DNA of 64,000 bases from Campylobacter concisus (GTDB taxonomy: Bacteria; Campylobacterota; Campylobacteria; Campylobacterales; Campylobacteraceae). Below the pieces are notes generated by a model, which made no database searches, was not told the DNA's origin, and was given only the letters and a program-made list of their open reading frames with translations. This document shows, piece by piece, positions 26,273-35,190 of the stretch (its first letter is position 1; every line of letters starts with the position of its first letter). A program made the translations under genes and the position numbers. Where the stretch lies: NCBI RefSeq assembly GCF_902460845.1, contig NZ_CABPVS010000001.1:186001-250000 (forward strand), given 5' to 3'.

Positions 26273-28375
26273 TTATTTGGAATTGTTTTTCTCTTTTTCT
26301 ATTAATTCTGCATCACAAAGTGGACAAAATTCATGCTCTCCAGCAATGTATCCATGTTTTGAACAAACACTAAACACAGGCGTTATCGTGATATACGGGA
26401 GTTTGTAGTTAGAGATTATGCTCTTTACAAGCTCCTTGCAAGCTTTAGGTGAGCTGATCCTTTCTTTCATATAAAGGTGAAATACTGTGCCACCGGTGTA
26501 TGAAGTCTGAAGATCATCTTGCAAATCAAGTGCCTCGTAAGCATCATCTGTAAAATTTACTGGAAGCTGGGTTGAGTTTGTATAGTAAATATTCTCTCCC
26601 CCACCTGCTTGGATGATGTCTGGATAGCGCTTTTTATCCTCTTTGGCAAAGCGGTATGTCGTGCCCTCAGCTGGAGTCGCCTCAAGGTTGTATAAATTTC
26701 CAGTCTCTTCTTGAAATGTCCTTATCTTATCACGTAAAAACTCGACCATCTCAATAGCAAAATCGCGTCCAAATTTTGTTGAGATATTCTCCTTGTCATT
26801 TGTAAAATTTCTAAGAAGCTCGTTCATACCATTTATGCCAATCGTGCTAAAGTGGTTATTAAAGTGCTTTAGATATCTAGCTGTATAAGGATAAAGCCCT
26901 CTGTCATACATCTCTTGGATAAATTTGCGCTTTTTTTCAAGTGTCGATTTAGCAAGCTCTAAAAGATAGCTTAGCCTGTTATAAAGTGCGACTTTATCGC
27001 CTTTGAAGTTGTATCCTAGGCGAGCTAAATTTATAGTGACAACGCCGATAGAGCCTGTCATCTCAGCACTACCAAAAAGACCGCCGCCTCGTTTTAAAAG
27101 CTCTCTTAGATCAAGCTGCAAACGGCAGCACATAGAGCGGACATGTCCTGGTTTGTAGGCTTTTTCGTTTTCTATCTTGTTGCCATTTTCGTCATAAGTG
27201 TATTGTGAGCCGATAAAATTTTGAAAGTAGCTTGAGCCCATTTTGGCGGTGTTTTCAAAGAGTACATCCGCTACTTCACTATCCCAGTCAAAATCCTCTG
27301 TGATATTTACCGTTGGTATAGGAAATGTAAAAGGCTGTGAGCACTTATCGCCAGCTGTTAAAACCTCGTAAAATGCCTTATCTATGCGTGCCATTTCAGG
27401 CTCGAAGTCCTTGTAGGTCATATCGATCAAATTTTTTCTGCCACGCTCGTTTGCTTTTTTCAAAATTTTCTCGTCTTTTACGTTTGTAAAGAGGTGTATA
27501 TCATCACTCGTTGGGATCTGATCTCTTAGGTCGCTTGGGCAAGTGATGTCGATAGTAACATTTGTAAATGGACTTTGTCCCCAGCGTGCAGGCACGTTTA
27601 GGTTAAAAATAAAGCTAGTTATCGCCTTTTTAATCTCAGCGTCACTTAGATCGTCTTTAAAAACGTAAGGCGCAAGGTAGGTATCAAAGCTAGAAAAAGC
27701 TTGAGCGCCAGCCCACTCGCTTTGCAAAATTCCTAAGAAATTTGCCATTTGATAAAGCGCCTCTCTAAAGTGCTTTGGCGCTTTGCTCTCAACTCTGCCA
27801 CGAACGCCGTTAAAGCCCTCATTTAGCAAGGCTCGCAAGCTCCAGCCAGCGCAGTACCCTGTAAGGCAGTCAAGGTCGTGGATGTGATAATCGCCATTTC
27901 TATGAGCAAGACCTTCTTCTTTGCTATAAACAGCGTCTAGCCAGTAATTTGCTATGACTTTACCGGCAGTATTGTTGATGAGTCCTGCATTTGAGTAGCT
28001 TGTGTTTGAGTTTGCAGAAATTCTCCAGTCAGTACCGTTTATATACTCATTTATCGTTTGGGTTGAGTTTATGTAGGTCGTATCTTCGTTTAGCCCTAAA
28101 ATTTGCTCACGCTGAAGCTTGTGGGTATGACGGTAGAGCATAAAGCTCTTTAAAACGTCGAAATATCCGCTATTAAATAGCTCTTTTTCGATCGCATCTT
28201 GGATGTCTTCGACTGTTATCGCACTTGATTTTTGAAAGATATCTTGGACAACATTTGTAAAAACTTTCTCATCATAAGCTAAATTTTCGCTAGCAAATGC
28301 TTTTTTTATCGCATCTACTATCTTATATGCTACAAATTCTTGTCTTGTGCCGTCTCGTTTTAAAATTTCACGCAT
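26273..28375 (-). CDS. nrdD: Anaerobic ribonucleoside-triphosphate reductase, large chain lacking the glycyl-radical segment
   Basis: Class III ribonucleotide reductase makes dNTPs without oxygen. The 700-aa chain has an N-terminal ATP-cone (about residues 1-95, REILKRDGTRQEFVAYKIV) and the barrel with YHIHDLD, GQSPFTNVTID and GSIGVVTINLARLGY. It ends with the zinc site FSVCSKHGYIAGEHEFCPLC (Cys3His pattern) and 12 more residues, exactly where other NrdD proteins continue into the glycyl-radical loop. That loop is encoded by the next gene. No frameshift is needed: the stop is clean and the next ATG has its own ribosome-binding site. TATACT with upstream TTTAAG gives a promoter 40 bases before the ATG. 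Confidence 0.95.
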   Translation of the reverse strand: MREILKRDGTRQEFVAYKIVDAIKKAFASENLAYDEKVFTNVVQDIFQKSSAITVEDIQDAIEKELFNSGYFDVLKSFMLYRHTHKLQREQILGLNEDTTYINSTQTINEYINGTDWRISANSNTSYSNAGLINNTAGKVIANYWLDAVYSKEEGLAHRNGDYHIHDLDCLTGYCAGWSLRALLNEGFNGVRGRVESKAPKHFREALYQMANFLGILQSEWAGAQAFSSFDTYLAPYVFKDDLSDAEIKKAITSFIFNLNVPARWGQSPFTNVTIDITCPSDLRDQIPTSDDIHLFTNVKDEKILKKANERGRKNLIDMTYKDFEPEMARIDKAFYEVLTAGDKCSQPFTFPIPTVNITEDFDWDSEVADVLFENTAKMGSSYFQNFIGSQYTYDENGNKIENEKAYKPGHVRSMCCRLQLDLRELLKRGGGLFGSAEMTGSIGVVTINLARLGYNFKGDKVALYNRLSYLLELAKSTLEKKRKFIQEMYDRGLYPYTARYLKHFNNHFSTIGINGMNELLRNFTNDKENISTKFGRDFAIEMVEFLRDKIRTFQEETGNLYNLEATPAEGTTYRFAKEDKKRYPDIIQAGGGENIYYTNSTQLPVNFTDDAYEALDLQDDLQTSYTGGTVFHLYMKERISSPKACKELVKSIISNYKLPYITITPVFSVCSKHGYIAGEHEFCPLCDAELIEKEKNNSK

Positions 28376-28413
28376 CGCCCACTCTTTCCGATTTTTTTAA
28401 TATGGAGTTTTAA

Positions 28414-28437
28414 AGTATAGGACAAGAAAGCTTAAAC
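28414..28437 (-). promoter_or_regulatory. Promoter of the nrdD-nrdD-nrdG genes
   Basis: On the minus strand TTTAAG (28437-28432) precedes TATACT (28419-28414), 39 bases upstream of the nrdD ATG. An NrdR-type box is not clearly visible. Confidence 0.45.
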
Positions 28438-28504
28438 AATAGATAACTATTTTCTTTTGTTTAATAATATTTATCAAAAAATATAAAATTTTAGAAAGTT
28501 TTCT

Positions 28505-28521
28505 TAAGTGATATATTCACT
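28505..28521. repeat. AAGTGA-TATAT-TCACTT palindrome upstream of nrdD
   Basis: A perfect 6-bp inverted repeat with a 5-base centre in the AT-rich nrdD upstream region, about 130 bases before its start. It has the form of an operator for a dimeric regulator, but it could equally be chance in AT-rich DNA. Confidence 0.3.
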
Positions 28522-28572
28522 TTATTTAGAGTATATAATATAAATTATTATTTATTATATTAATTTTAAAAA

Positions 28573-28598
28573 CTAATTATTTTTTATAAAATAATTAG
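28573..28598 (-). terminator. Terminator of the HEPN-like gene
   Basis: A perfect 11-bp AT-rich stem (CTAATTATTTT at 28573-28583, AAAATAATTAG at 28588-28598) with a 4-base loop; on the minus strand it is followed by TTTTTAAAATT. It lies 15 bases past the stop. Confidence 0.65.
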
Positions 28599-28613
28599 GC
28601 TAGACTAATACTA

Positions 28614-29450
28614 TTATAGTTTCGTATCTCTTTGCTTTTTTAAATCTAAAATAGCCATTTTTAAAACCTGAAAAGCAACTTTAGCCGTTTGGTCGTCAGG
28701 TTTAAAATTATTAGCCATCTGTTCCATAGGATGTATATAGTTTCTAAAATCTCTTAATTCGTGTGAAAATTTTTTAGTATCTTGAGACAAAATCCCTATC
28801 CCGCCAGATACATCTATCATTTCTGCTAGTTTCCAATCTTGAAAAGGTTTCACTTTACCAGTTTTGTCTTTTGGAGATTCGTTATATACATTAAATTGTT
28901 TTGGATTTTTTAGCATAAAGTTTAACAAAAGACATTCTAAGATACTTCCACATAGTATAATTGCTGACATATATGCACCGATACCCAAGCATTTATCTAT
29001 CTCTGTAACTCTATACTCCAAGACCTTTTCTAGTCCATAATCCAAAGTTAAATCTTTAATATTAATGTCATCAAATTTTTTCTTTAATAATTCATCTTTC
29101 GAATCTATAGTATTTTGAATACCAAGAAGCCTATTGGTGATTTTTATGCATTCACTGTAAATTTTTTCGTTAAATTTAATCCTTCCGCTATCAACATTAA
29201 ATTTATAGCGTTCCAATAAATTCTTTAATACTCTTCCATTTACTGCGTCGCTTTCAGTTTGCCAAAAGGCTCTTAATTTTTTGGCTTTGGAACTTCCATA
29301 AATGTTATATTTAATAGCATGTATATCGATTCCAGTGATATTTTGTATAAAATCGTAAAAAGTCCGATCAGTAAAATCTAAAACATAGCCAGTATCCATT
29401 TCAAAAAGCGTTTCTAAATATCTTTTTTCAATATCTGTTAAGCTGGACAA
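28614..29450 (-). CDS. HEPN-like accessory protein, abortive-infection (AbiJ-like) candidate
   Basis: A 278-aa soluble protein in two parts. The N-terminal ~80 residues (GYVLDFTDRTFYDFI, SSKAKKLRAFWQTE) resemble a conserved N-terminal domain I associate with AbiJ-type and other defence-linked proteins. The C-terminal ~140 residues are helical and carry an RNYIHP motif (236-241) after ELRDF, matching the RN-x(2-4)-H core of HEPN ribonuclease-like domains. The family is inferred from memory, not a search. It sits alone between nrdA and nrdD, on the same strand, with a TTG start (AAAAGG upstream) and its own terminator. Its A/T-rich codons differ from the ribonucleotide reductase genes, suggesting an inserted accessory gene. 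No partner toxin or antitoxin gene is adjacent. Confidence 0.6.
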   Translation of the reverse strand: MSSLTDIEKRYLETLFEMDTGYVLDFTDRTFYDFIQNITGIDIHAIKYNIYGSSKAKKLRAFWQTESDAVNGRVLKNLLERYKFNVDSGRIKFNEKIYSECIKITNRLLGIQNTIDSKDELLKKKFDDINIKDLTLDYGLEKVLEYRVTEIDKCLGIGAYMSAIILCGSILECLLLNFMLKNPKQFNVYNESPKDKTGKVKPFQDWKLAEMIDVSGGIGILSQDTKKFSHELRDFRNYIHPMEQMANNFKPDDQTAKVAFQVLKMAILDLKKQRDTKL

Positions 29451-29485
29451 AATAATTACCTTTTGTTTTTAATGTGGATACAAAA

Positions 29486-29514
29486 GATACCTATGGTAAA
29501 AAGTCATAGATATC
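29486..29514 (-). terminator. Probable terminator of nrdA
   Basis: On the minus strand GATATCTATG (29514-29505) pairs with CATAGGTATC (29495-29486), one mismatch, followed by TTTTGT. It lies just past the nrdA stop and would separate nrdA from the HEPN-like gene. Confidence 0.5.
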
Positions 29515-29522
29515 CAATAGAT

Positions 29523-31898
29523 TTACTGACATCCCTCGCATTCGATCGAACGGTCGGCCACGTCGTTTAGCTTTTCGCTATCTGGGCTTTCAGAGCGTAG
29601 ATAGTAGGTTGATTTTAGTCCAAGCTCCCATGCAAGCGTGTAAATTTCACTTAGATAGCCGCCGCTTGCCTTGTCTAAACTCATAAAGATATTTAGACTT
29701 TGACCTTGGTCTATCCACTTTTGGCGGATCGCGCCTGCTTTTATCAAAATTCTTTGATCAAGCTCATAAGCTGGTGTGTAAAACTGCCAAGTGTCAGGGC
29801 TGAGATTTGGTACGACATTTGGGATCATACCGCTTAGGTTGTGCTCGAACCACTTGCGTTTATAGACTGGCTCGATGGTCTGAGTAGTACCAACAAGGAT
29901 TGAGATCGAGCTAGTTGGAGCGATCGCCATTAGATAGCCGTTTCTCATGCCGTCACGCTTGACTTTTTCTCTTAGCTTGTCCCAGTCGCAGACATTTTCG
30001 TCAAATAGCCCGCCTTTGTCGTTTAAAAGAGCCTTTGCGTTTTCGTTCGCGGTGTCTATTGGCATGATGCCTTTGCTCCATTTTGAGCCTTCAAATTTTG
30101 GATAGACGCCCTTTTCTACGGCTAAATTTGAGCTAGCATAGATCGCGTTGTAGCTTATGTTTTCCATTATGCTGTCTATCAGCGCCAAGTGCTCATAGCT
30201 GCCCCATTTTACGTTTTTCTCAGCTAGCATTTGCGCCTCGCCCATGACGCCAAGGCCGATCGAACGAGATGATAGGTTTGTGTGTTTTACCTTTTTGTGA
30301 GGGTAGAAATTTAGATCTATAACGTTATCAAGCATTCTAATAGCTATCGGCACGACACGCTCGATGTCCTCTTTACTATTTATCTTGCTTAAATTTATAC
30401 TTGCAAGGTTGCAAACTGCCGTTTTGCCCTCGATGCTCTCTTTTTCTACGATGAAAATTTGCTTACCTTTTAGGCTATCAAGTGCGCTAAGCTTTTTGGC
30501 TTTTTTAGTTATGCCACTATCTACAGTGACGTCTTCCTCTTCGTCAAATAGCTCCTCGCCGCCATCTTCATAAGTGATCTTGATCTTATAGTAGTTTGGC
30601 GCTGTGTTTTGGAAAATTTCGGTGCATAAATTTGAGCTTCTGATAATGCCCTCGTGGTCGTTTGGATTTGCTTTGTTGGCATTGTCTTTAAAGCATAAAA
30701 ATGGCATGCCAGTCTCAAAATAGCTAGTTAAAATTTTCTTCCAAAGCTCTTTTGCAAGGATGGTGTTTTTCTGGATATTTTCGTCGTTTTCATACTCCAA
30801 GTATCTCTTCTCAAACTCCTCACCATAAAGGTCGCAAAGGTCGCTCACTTGAGCTGGGTCAAAAAGGCTCCAGCGGCCATTTTCTTTAACACGCTTCATA
30901 AATAGGTCGTTTATCCAAAGCGCAGGGAAAAGCTCGTGTGCACGGCGTCTCTCTTCGCCTGAGTTTTTACGAAGATCGAGAAAATCGCTCACGTCCATGT
31001 GCCAAGGCTCGATATAAACAGCGATCGCGCCCTTTCTAGTGCCTAGTTGATCGACCGCTACTGCGATGTCGTTTGTCACTTTTAAAAATGGGATGATACC
31101 GCCGGCTGCGTTTTTGTGTCCGTCGATACTGCCGCCCATCGCACGCACCTTGCTCCAGTCCCAGCCGATACCGCCACCAAATTTTGAAAGTAGCGCCATC
31201 TCTTTGTAGCTATCAAAAATGCCCTCAATATTATCAGGCGTGCTACCTACGTAACAGCTGCTTAGCTGGTGGCGTGTAGTCCTTGCATTTGAGAGCGTTG
31301 GCGTGGCTAGCATCACTTCAAATTTAGAGATGAGATCGTAAAATTTCTTCGCCCAACCTTGGCTGTCTAGCTCATTTTGCGCAAGAAACATCGCGATCGC
31401 CATAAACATATGCTGTGGAAGCTCGATTGGCATGCCATTCTTATCTTTGATGAGATAGCGGTCATAAAGTGTTTTGATACCAAGGTATGCAAACTGAAGG
31501 TCGCGCTCTGGCTTGATGTATGCATTTAGATCCTCAAGATCGTACTTCTCTTTTAGCCCAGGGATGATGCGGCCTACTTTTTCGCCCTTTACGAGATAGT
31601 CTTTTAGGTGGTTGTAGCCGTTAAAGCCAGTTACTTTGTGATAAAGGTCGAACAAAAATAGTCTCGCAGCGACAAATGTCCAGTTTGGACGGTCGATGTC
31701 GATCTTGTCAACTGCTGTTTTTATGAGAGTTTGCTGGATTTCCTCGGTCGTTATCATATCTCTAAACTGGATTTTCGCGTCTACTTCAAGTTCACTAAGA
31801 CTTACATTGCTAAGGCCAAAAACGGCTTCATTTGTATATTTTTTAATCTTACTTATATCAAGCTCTTCGGTTCTTCCATTGCGTTTTATAACTTTCAA
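29523..31898 (-). CDS. nrdA: Class Ia ribonucleoside-diphosphate reductase alpha chain
   Basis: Reduces ribonucleoside diphosphates to deoxy forms under aerobic conditions. The 791-aa chain opens with an ATP-cone (KVIKRNGRTEELDISKIKKYT), then the ten-stranded barrel with STPTLSN-type ATPTLSNART, SCYVGST, NLCTEI, VCNLASINL and RSIGLGVMG, and ends with ECEGCQ, the C-terminal redox cysteine pair. It starts at TTG 31898 with AAGGAA 8 bases upstream. The beta chain gene (nrdB) is not in the window. In C. jejuni nrdA follows purB directly; here an extra 190-codon gene is inserted between them. Transcribed with purB and that gene. Confidence 0.96.
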   Translation of the reverse strand: MKVIKRNGRTEELDISKIKKYTNEAVFGLSNVSLSELEVDAKIQFRDMITTEEIQQTLIKTAVDKIDIDRPNWTFVAARLFLFDLYHKVTGFNGYNHLKDYLVKGEKVGRIIPGLKEKYDLEDLNAYIKPERDLQFAYLGIKTLYDRYLIKDKNGMPIELPQHMFMAIAMFLAQNELDSQGWAKKFYDLISKFEVMLATPTLSNARTTRHQLSSCYVGSTPDNIEGIFDSYKEMALLSKFGGGIGWDWSKVRAMGGSIDGHKNAAGGIIPFLKVTNDIAVAVDQLGTRKGAIAVYIEPWHMDVSDFLDLRKNSGEERRRAHELFPALWINDLFMKRVKENGRWSLFDPAQVSDLCDLYGEEFEKRYLEYENDENIQKNTILAKELWKKILTSYFETGMPFLCFKDNANKANPNDHEGIIRSSNLCTEIFQNTAPNYYKIKITYEDGGEELFDEEEDVTVDSGITKKAKKLSALDSLKGKQIFIVEKESIEGKTAVCNLASINLSKINSKEDIERVVPIAIRMLDNVIDLNFYPHKKVKHTNLSSRSIGLGVMGEAQMLAEKNVKWGSYEHLALIDSIMENISYNAIYASSNLAVEKGVYPKFEGSKWSKGIMPIDTANENAKALLNDKGGLFDENVCDWDKLREKVKRDGMRNGYLMAIAPTSSISILVGTTQTIEPVYKRKWFEHNLSGMIPNVVPNLSPDTWQFYTPAYELDQRILIKAGAIRQKWIDQGQSLNIFMSLDKASGGYLSEIYTLAWELGLKSTYYLRSESPDSEKLNDVADRSIECEGCQ

Positions 31899-31919
31899 AT
31901 TTTTTCCTTATCTATAATT

Positions 31920-32492
31920 TTATAAGCCAAGTCCGGCAAAATACGGCAAACAAGCAATAAAGGCATCAACAGATTTATCGCCAAGCCATTTGACGACTTC
32001 CATTAGCTTTGATTTTTTTTCTTGATTGTCTTTGCAATATTCAAGCTCACTAAGTATTCCTTTTAATTCATACTTTAAATTTTTAGCAAAAATCTCATCT
32101 GGAATTTGATCTATTTTTTCCATCGTATTTTTGATACTAACATTTTGAGTGATATTGGCTTTAGCTGTATTTGTATTATCATTGTGTATTGTGACCGAAT
32201 TTAAAGGGTTTGTCACTGTTGCATTACTATCTTCATCTTGAAGCTTTGCAACTAGGACACATAATTTGTTAATAAAACATTTTAATGCCTTGGGATATCC
32301 TTCATAAATAGTCTTACCGGTATCAAGATCTATTATATAATTGGATGAAACATGTATATTATAATCTCTGTATTTATCTTCTAAATCATATAAAAATTCT
32401 TCTATTTCTTCATAGCTTTTATTTTTTGATAAAACACTATTCGCAGCACTTATATCATCTTTTATCAGTTTAATTTGTTTTTCATTTTTCAT
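31920..32492 (-). CDS. Unknown 190-aa accessory protein inserted between purB and nrdA
   Basis: Not recognised. Three regions are visible: a charged N-terminus (to about residue 90) with helical and strand patterns (YEEIEEFLYDLEDKYRDYN, IDLDTGKTIYEGYPKALKCF); an Asn/Thr-rich low-complexity linker (about 95-130, HNDNTNTAKANITQNVS); and a C-terminal helical part (IPDEIFAKNLKYELKGILSELEYCKDN) ending in a hydrophobic tail SVDAFIACLPYFAGLGL. The architecture recalls small effector or accessory proteins found as single inserts, but this is inference. Its ATG lies inside the last codons of purB (11-base overlap), using AAAGG of purB as ribosome-binding site. A/T-rich codon use contrasts with both flanking genes. 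Confidence 0.6.
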   Translation of the reverse strand: MKNEKQIKLIKDDISAANSVLSKNKSYEEIEEFLYDLEDKYRDYNIHVSSNYIIDLDTGKTIYEGYPKALKCFINKLCVLVAKLQDEDSNATVTNPLNSVTIHNDNTNTAKANITQNVSIKNTMEKIDQIPDEIFAKNLKYELKGILSELEYCKDNQEKKSKLMEVVKWLGDKSVDAFIACLPYFAGLGL

Positions 32493-33819
32493 CTATAAAC
32501 ACCCTTTTGAAAATCCCGTCCACGTGCCTAGAGTAATAAGCGTAATCAAAGCACTCTTTGATCTCATCTTTGCTAAGGCTCTTAGTTAGGTCTTCGTCGT
32601 TTAGCAAATTTTGCAAAAATAGGCTGTGACCTTGCTCATCGATCGCTTTTTTGCCCTCTTGCAAGTCTGCCCAGACCTTCATGGCATTGCGCTGAACGAT
32701 CTTGTAGGCATCCTCTCTAGAAATTCCACGCTGCGGTAGTTGTAAAAGCACGCGCTGTGAAAAGACTAGTCCGCCTGTTAAATTTAAATTTTTCATCATA
32801 TTTTCTGGATAGACGACTAAATTTGCTATCAAATTTTTGATACGAACCAGCATAAAATCAGCCGTGATAAACATATCTGGCAGGATAAATCTCTCAACAG
32901 AGCTGTGGCTGATGTCGCGCTCATGCCAAAGGGCGACATTTTCAAGTGCTGGTGTGACATATGAGCGTAGCACTCTGCAAAGGCCCGTGATGTTTTCGCT
33001 AAGGACTGGATTGCGCTTGTGTGGCATAGCACTTGAGCCCTTTTGTCCTGGGCTAAAGTACTCCTCAGCCTCATAAACCTCGGTCCTTTGGTAGTGCCTA
33101 ATAGCAACTGCGATCTTCTCGCAAGTAGAGGCTAAGATAGCGATAGCGCTTACCACATGGGCGTAGCGGTCGCGCTGGATCACTTGGTTTGACGCTGGGG
33201 CAGCTTTTAGGCCTAGCTCCTCGCATGTTAGCTCTTCAAATTCCATCGGAACGTGGGCTAAATTTCCCATAGCGCCTGAGAGTTTGCCGTAGCTGATCGT
33301 ATCTTTTGCGTCCTTGATGAGCTTTAGCGCCCTTGCGATCTCGTCGTACCAGATGGCAAGCACGAGGCCAAAGGTTATCGGTTCGCCGTGGATGCCGTGG
33401 CTTCTGCCGACCATAAGCGTGTGCTTGTGCTCGTTTGCTCTGTTTTTGACCGCCTGCATAAACTCCTCGACGTCGCTTATGATGAGATCTAGGCTCTCTT
33501 TCATCTGAAGTGCGACGGCTGTGTCGATGCAGTCGCTTGAGGTCATGCCGTAGTGCACGAACCTGCTCTCCTCGCCAAGGCTCTCGCTGACGCTTGTTAA
33601 AAATGCGATGACGTCGTGCTTTGTCGTCTTTTCTATCTCGTCGATGCGAGCCACTTCAAATTTAGCATTTTTGCAAATTTTCTCGCAATCGCTATCACTT
33701 ATGAAGCCAAGCTTATTCCAAGCTTTAACGGCAGCTTTTTCTACCTTGAGCCAAGCGTCGTATTTTGCTTGTATGCTCCACTTTTCAGCCATCTCTTTGC
33801 GTGAGTATCTTTCGACCAT
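32482..33819 (-). CDS. purB: Adenylosuccinate lyase
   Basis: Acts twice in purine synthesis: it releases fumarate from SAICAR and from adenylosuccinate. The 445-aa length is normal. The family signature [16 protein letters not shown] (flexible catalytic loop with Ser) is present, with the substrate-binding [10 protein letters not shown] and [12 protein letters not shown] segments. AAAGGTTC precedes the ATG. It is divergent from the pseudouridine synthase gene and leads an operon with the 190-aa unknown and nrdA. Its last codons supply the ribosome-binding site and start codon of the downstream unknown gene. Confidence 0.97.
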   Translation of the reverse strand: MVERYSRKEMAEKWSIQAKYDAWLKVEKAAVKAWNKLGFISDSDCEKICKNAKFEVARIDEIEKTTKHDVIAFLTSVSESLGEESRFVHYGMTSSDCIDTAVALQMKESLDLIISDVEEFMQAVKNRANEHKHTLMVGRSHGIHGEPITFGLVLAIWYDEIARALKLIKDAKDTISYGKLSGAMGNLAHVPMEFEELTCEELGLKAAPASNQVIQRDRYAHVVSAIAILASTCEKIAVAIRHYQRTEVYEAEEYFSPGQKGSSAMPHKRNPVLSENITGLCRVLRSYVTPALENVALWHERDISHSSVERFILPDMFITADFMLVRIKNLIANLVVYPENMMKNLNLTGGLVFSQRVLLQLPQRGISREDAYKIVQRNAMKVWADLQEGKKAIDEQGHSLFLQNLLNDEDLTKSLSKDEIKECFDYAYYSRHVDGIFKRVFIDEK

Positions 33820-34004
33820 TGTTGAACCTTTTATGTTAGTTTGCTTTTGTCCTGAAATTATAAATTTGGCTTTTTGAGCCAGAAATCACGTCGTGTAATT
33901 TCTCTAAATTTAAGTTTTGATTATATAAAATCCGGGCTGAAATATCGGTTATACGCTTATAAATTTGGGCTTAAGATAGCTCGCTCTTTTTTAAAGGATT
34001 ATTT

Positions 34005-34919
34005 TTGCCCTACGTAAATAAATTTATCGCTACTGCAGATCACCAAAAAGCTTACGAAATTTTGCTGCAAAATGGCTTTATCATGAGCCAAACCCAGCGC
34101 CTCATCGATAAAGGCAGGCTGATCTGCAATGGCAATGCCGTGAGCGAGAAAAATGCCATATTGTGCGGGGATGTATTTCTGATTGACTATGAAGCAGAGC
34201 CAAAGGGACTTAAGCCTATCTTTGAATGCGAGAGCTTTGCGGTATTTGACAAGCCAAGCGGGGTGCTCAGTCATCCAAATGGCAGGCACTGCGAGTACTC
34301 GCTAAACGATGAAATTTACACACTTTTTGGGCGAGATGCGAGCGTAGCACATAGGCTAGACTTTGAAACAAGCGGCGTGATAGTCGTTGGAAAAGATAGA
34401 AATTCCACGATAAAACTAAAGAAAATCTTTGAAAATAGAGAGGTTTCTAAAAGCTACATCGCGATGGTGCAAGGCAAGATCGAGCGAGAATTTACGATCG
34501 ATGCTAAGATGGATCTGGCAAACAACTACGACGATGTGAAAATGCGAATGCAAATTTGTGAAAATGGAAAAAGTGCGGTGACTAAAATTTTGCCGATCAG
34601 ATATTTTGACGATATCGATACGACTTTGGTTCAGGCTATTCCTCTCACTGGCAGGCAGCATCAAATTCGGTTGCATTTGTTTCATGTGAAACACAAGATC
34701 CTTGGTGAACCACTTTATGGTTTGCCACGTCCGCAGATCGAAAAAATTTTAGATAAAGAGATGAGCGAGCGTGAACGGATAAATTTAACTGGTGCAAAAA
34801 GGCTCTTGCTTCACTCGGATGAGATTTCTTTTAAATTTGATGAAATTTTTTACACCATAAAAAGCAAATTTGACGCTGAAAGCGAGTTTTATAGATTTGC
34901 AAAAGAAGGTTTACTTTAG
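34005..34919 (+). CDS. RluA-family 23S rRNA/tRNA pseudouridine synthase
   Basis: Isomerises uridine to pseudouridine in RNA. The 304-aa protein has an N-terminal S4-like RNA-binding part (about residues 15-65) and the catalytic motif HRLDFETSGV with the essential Asp; GRQHQIRLH is motif III. It starts at TTG 34005, with AAAGGA 6-11 bases upstream. It corresponds in position (next to purB) to C. jejuni Cj0022c. Which RNA position is modified cannot be told from the sequence, so no rluA/C/D symbol is given. Confidence 0.9.
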   Translation: MPYVNKFIATADHQKAYEILLQNGFIMSQTQRLIDKGRLICNGNAVSEKNAILCGDVFLIDYEAEPKGLKPIFECESFAVFDKPSGVLSHPNGRHCEYSLNDEIYTLFGRDASVAHRLDFETSGVIVVGKDRNSTIKLKKIFENREVSKSYIAMVQGKIEREFTIDAKMDLANNYDDVKMRMQICENGKSAVTKILPIRYFDDIDTTLVQAIPLTGRQHQIRLHLFHVKHKILGEPLYGLPRPQIEKILDKEMSERERINLTGAKRLLLHSDEISFKFDEIFYTIKSKFDAESEFYRFAKEGLL

Positions 34920-35078
34920 TCTAAAATTTTTTAATAAATTTCTATTTCTCATAAACCTTTACCTGTTTTTGCCAAAGTTTATCACTTTTAGATACCACAA
35001 TGATAATTTTGTAGTTTATGTAATTAATGCTCCACTTTATTTCTTTATGAGAGCTAGATTTTTTCTTAATATTAAGGC

Positions 35079-35189
35079 TTAGAATTTATGCCTATCTTTT
35101 TCATCTTTTAAAACTTTTAAAATAAGCCCTAATCCGAGTAAAACCACAATAGCAACAAAGATTATTTCGGCTATATCAAGTGCACTCAT
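35079..35189 (-). CDS. 36-aa single-span membrane protein downstream of rlmN
   Basis: The ATG at 35189 follows the rlmN stop by one base (TAGAATG), and the ORF ends at 35079. The product is a hydrophobic helix (IAEIIFVAIVVLLGLGLILKV) followed by a charged tail (LKDEKDRHKF), inside-oriented by the positive-inside rule. Tight coupling to rlmN argues that it is translated. I recall a small hydrophobic protein gene next to the rlmN homologue in C. jejuni, but could not check it. Function unknown. Confidence 0.6.
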   Translation of the reverse strand: MSALDIAEIIFVAIVVLLGLGLILKVLKDEKDRHKF

Positions 35190-35190
35190 T

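Noticed and set aside
26281-26290. The NrdD stop considered as a frameshift or sequencing error separating one gene
   Set aside because: The next frame has its own ribosome-binding site and ATG after a 9-base gap, and both proteins keep their conserved ends, so two genes fit better.
34870-35082. A 70-aa plus-strand frame after the RluA-type gene
   Set aside because: It begins inside the synthase gene in another frame, has no ribosome-binding site, and its end overlaps the small minus-strand gene after rlmN.
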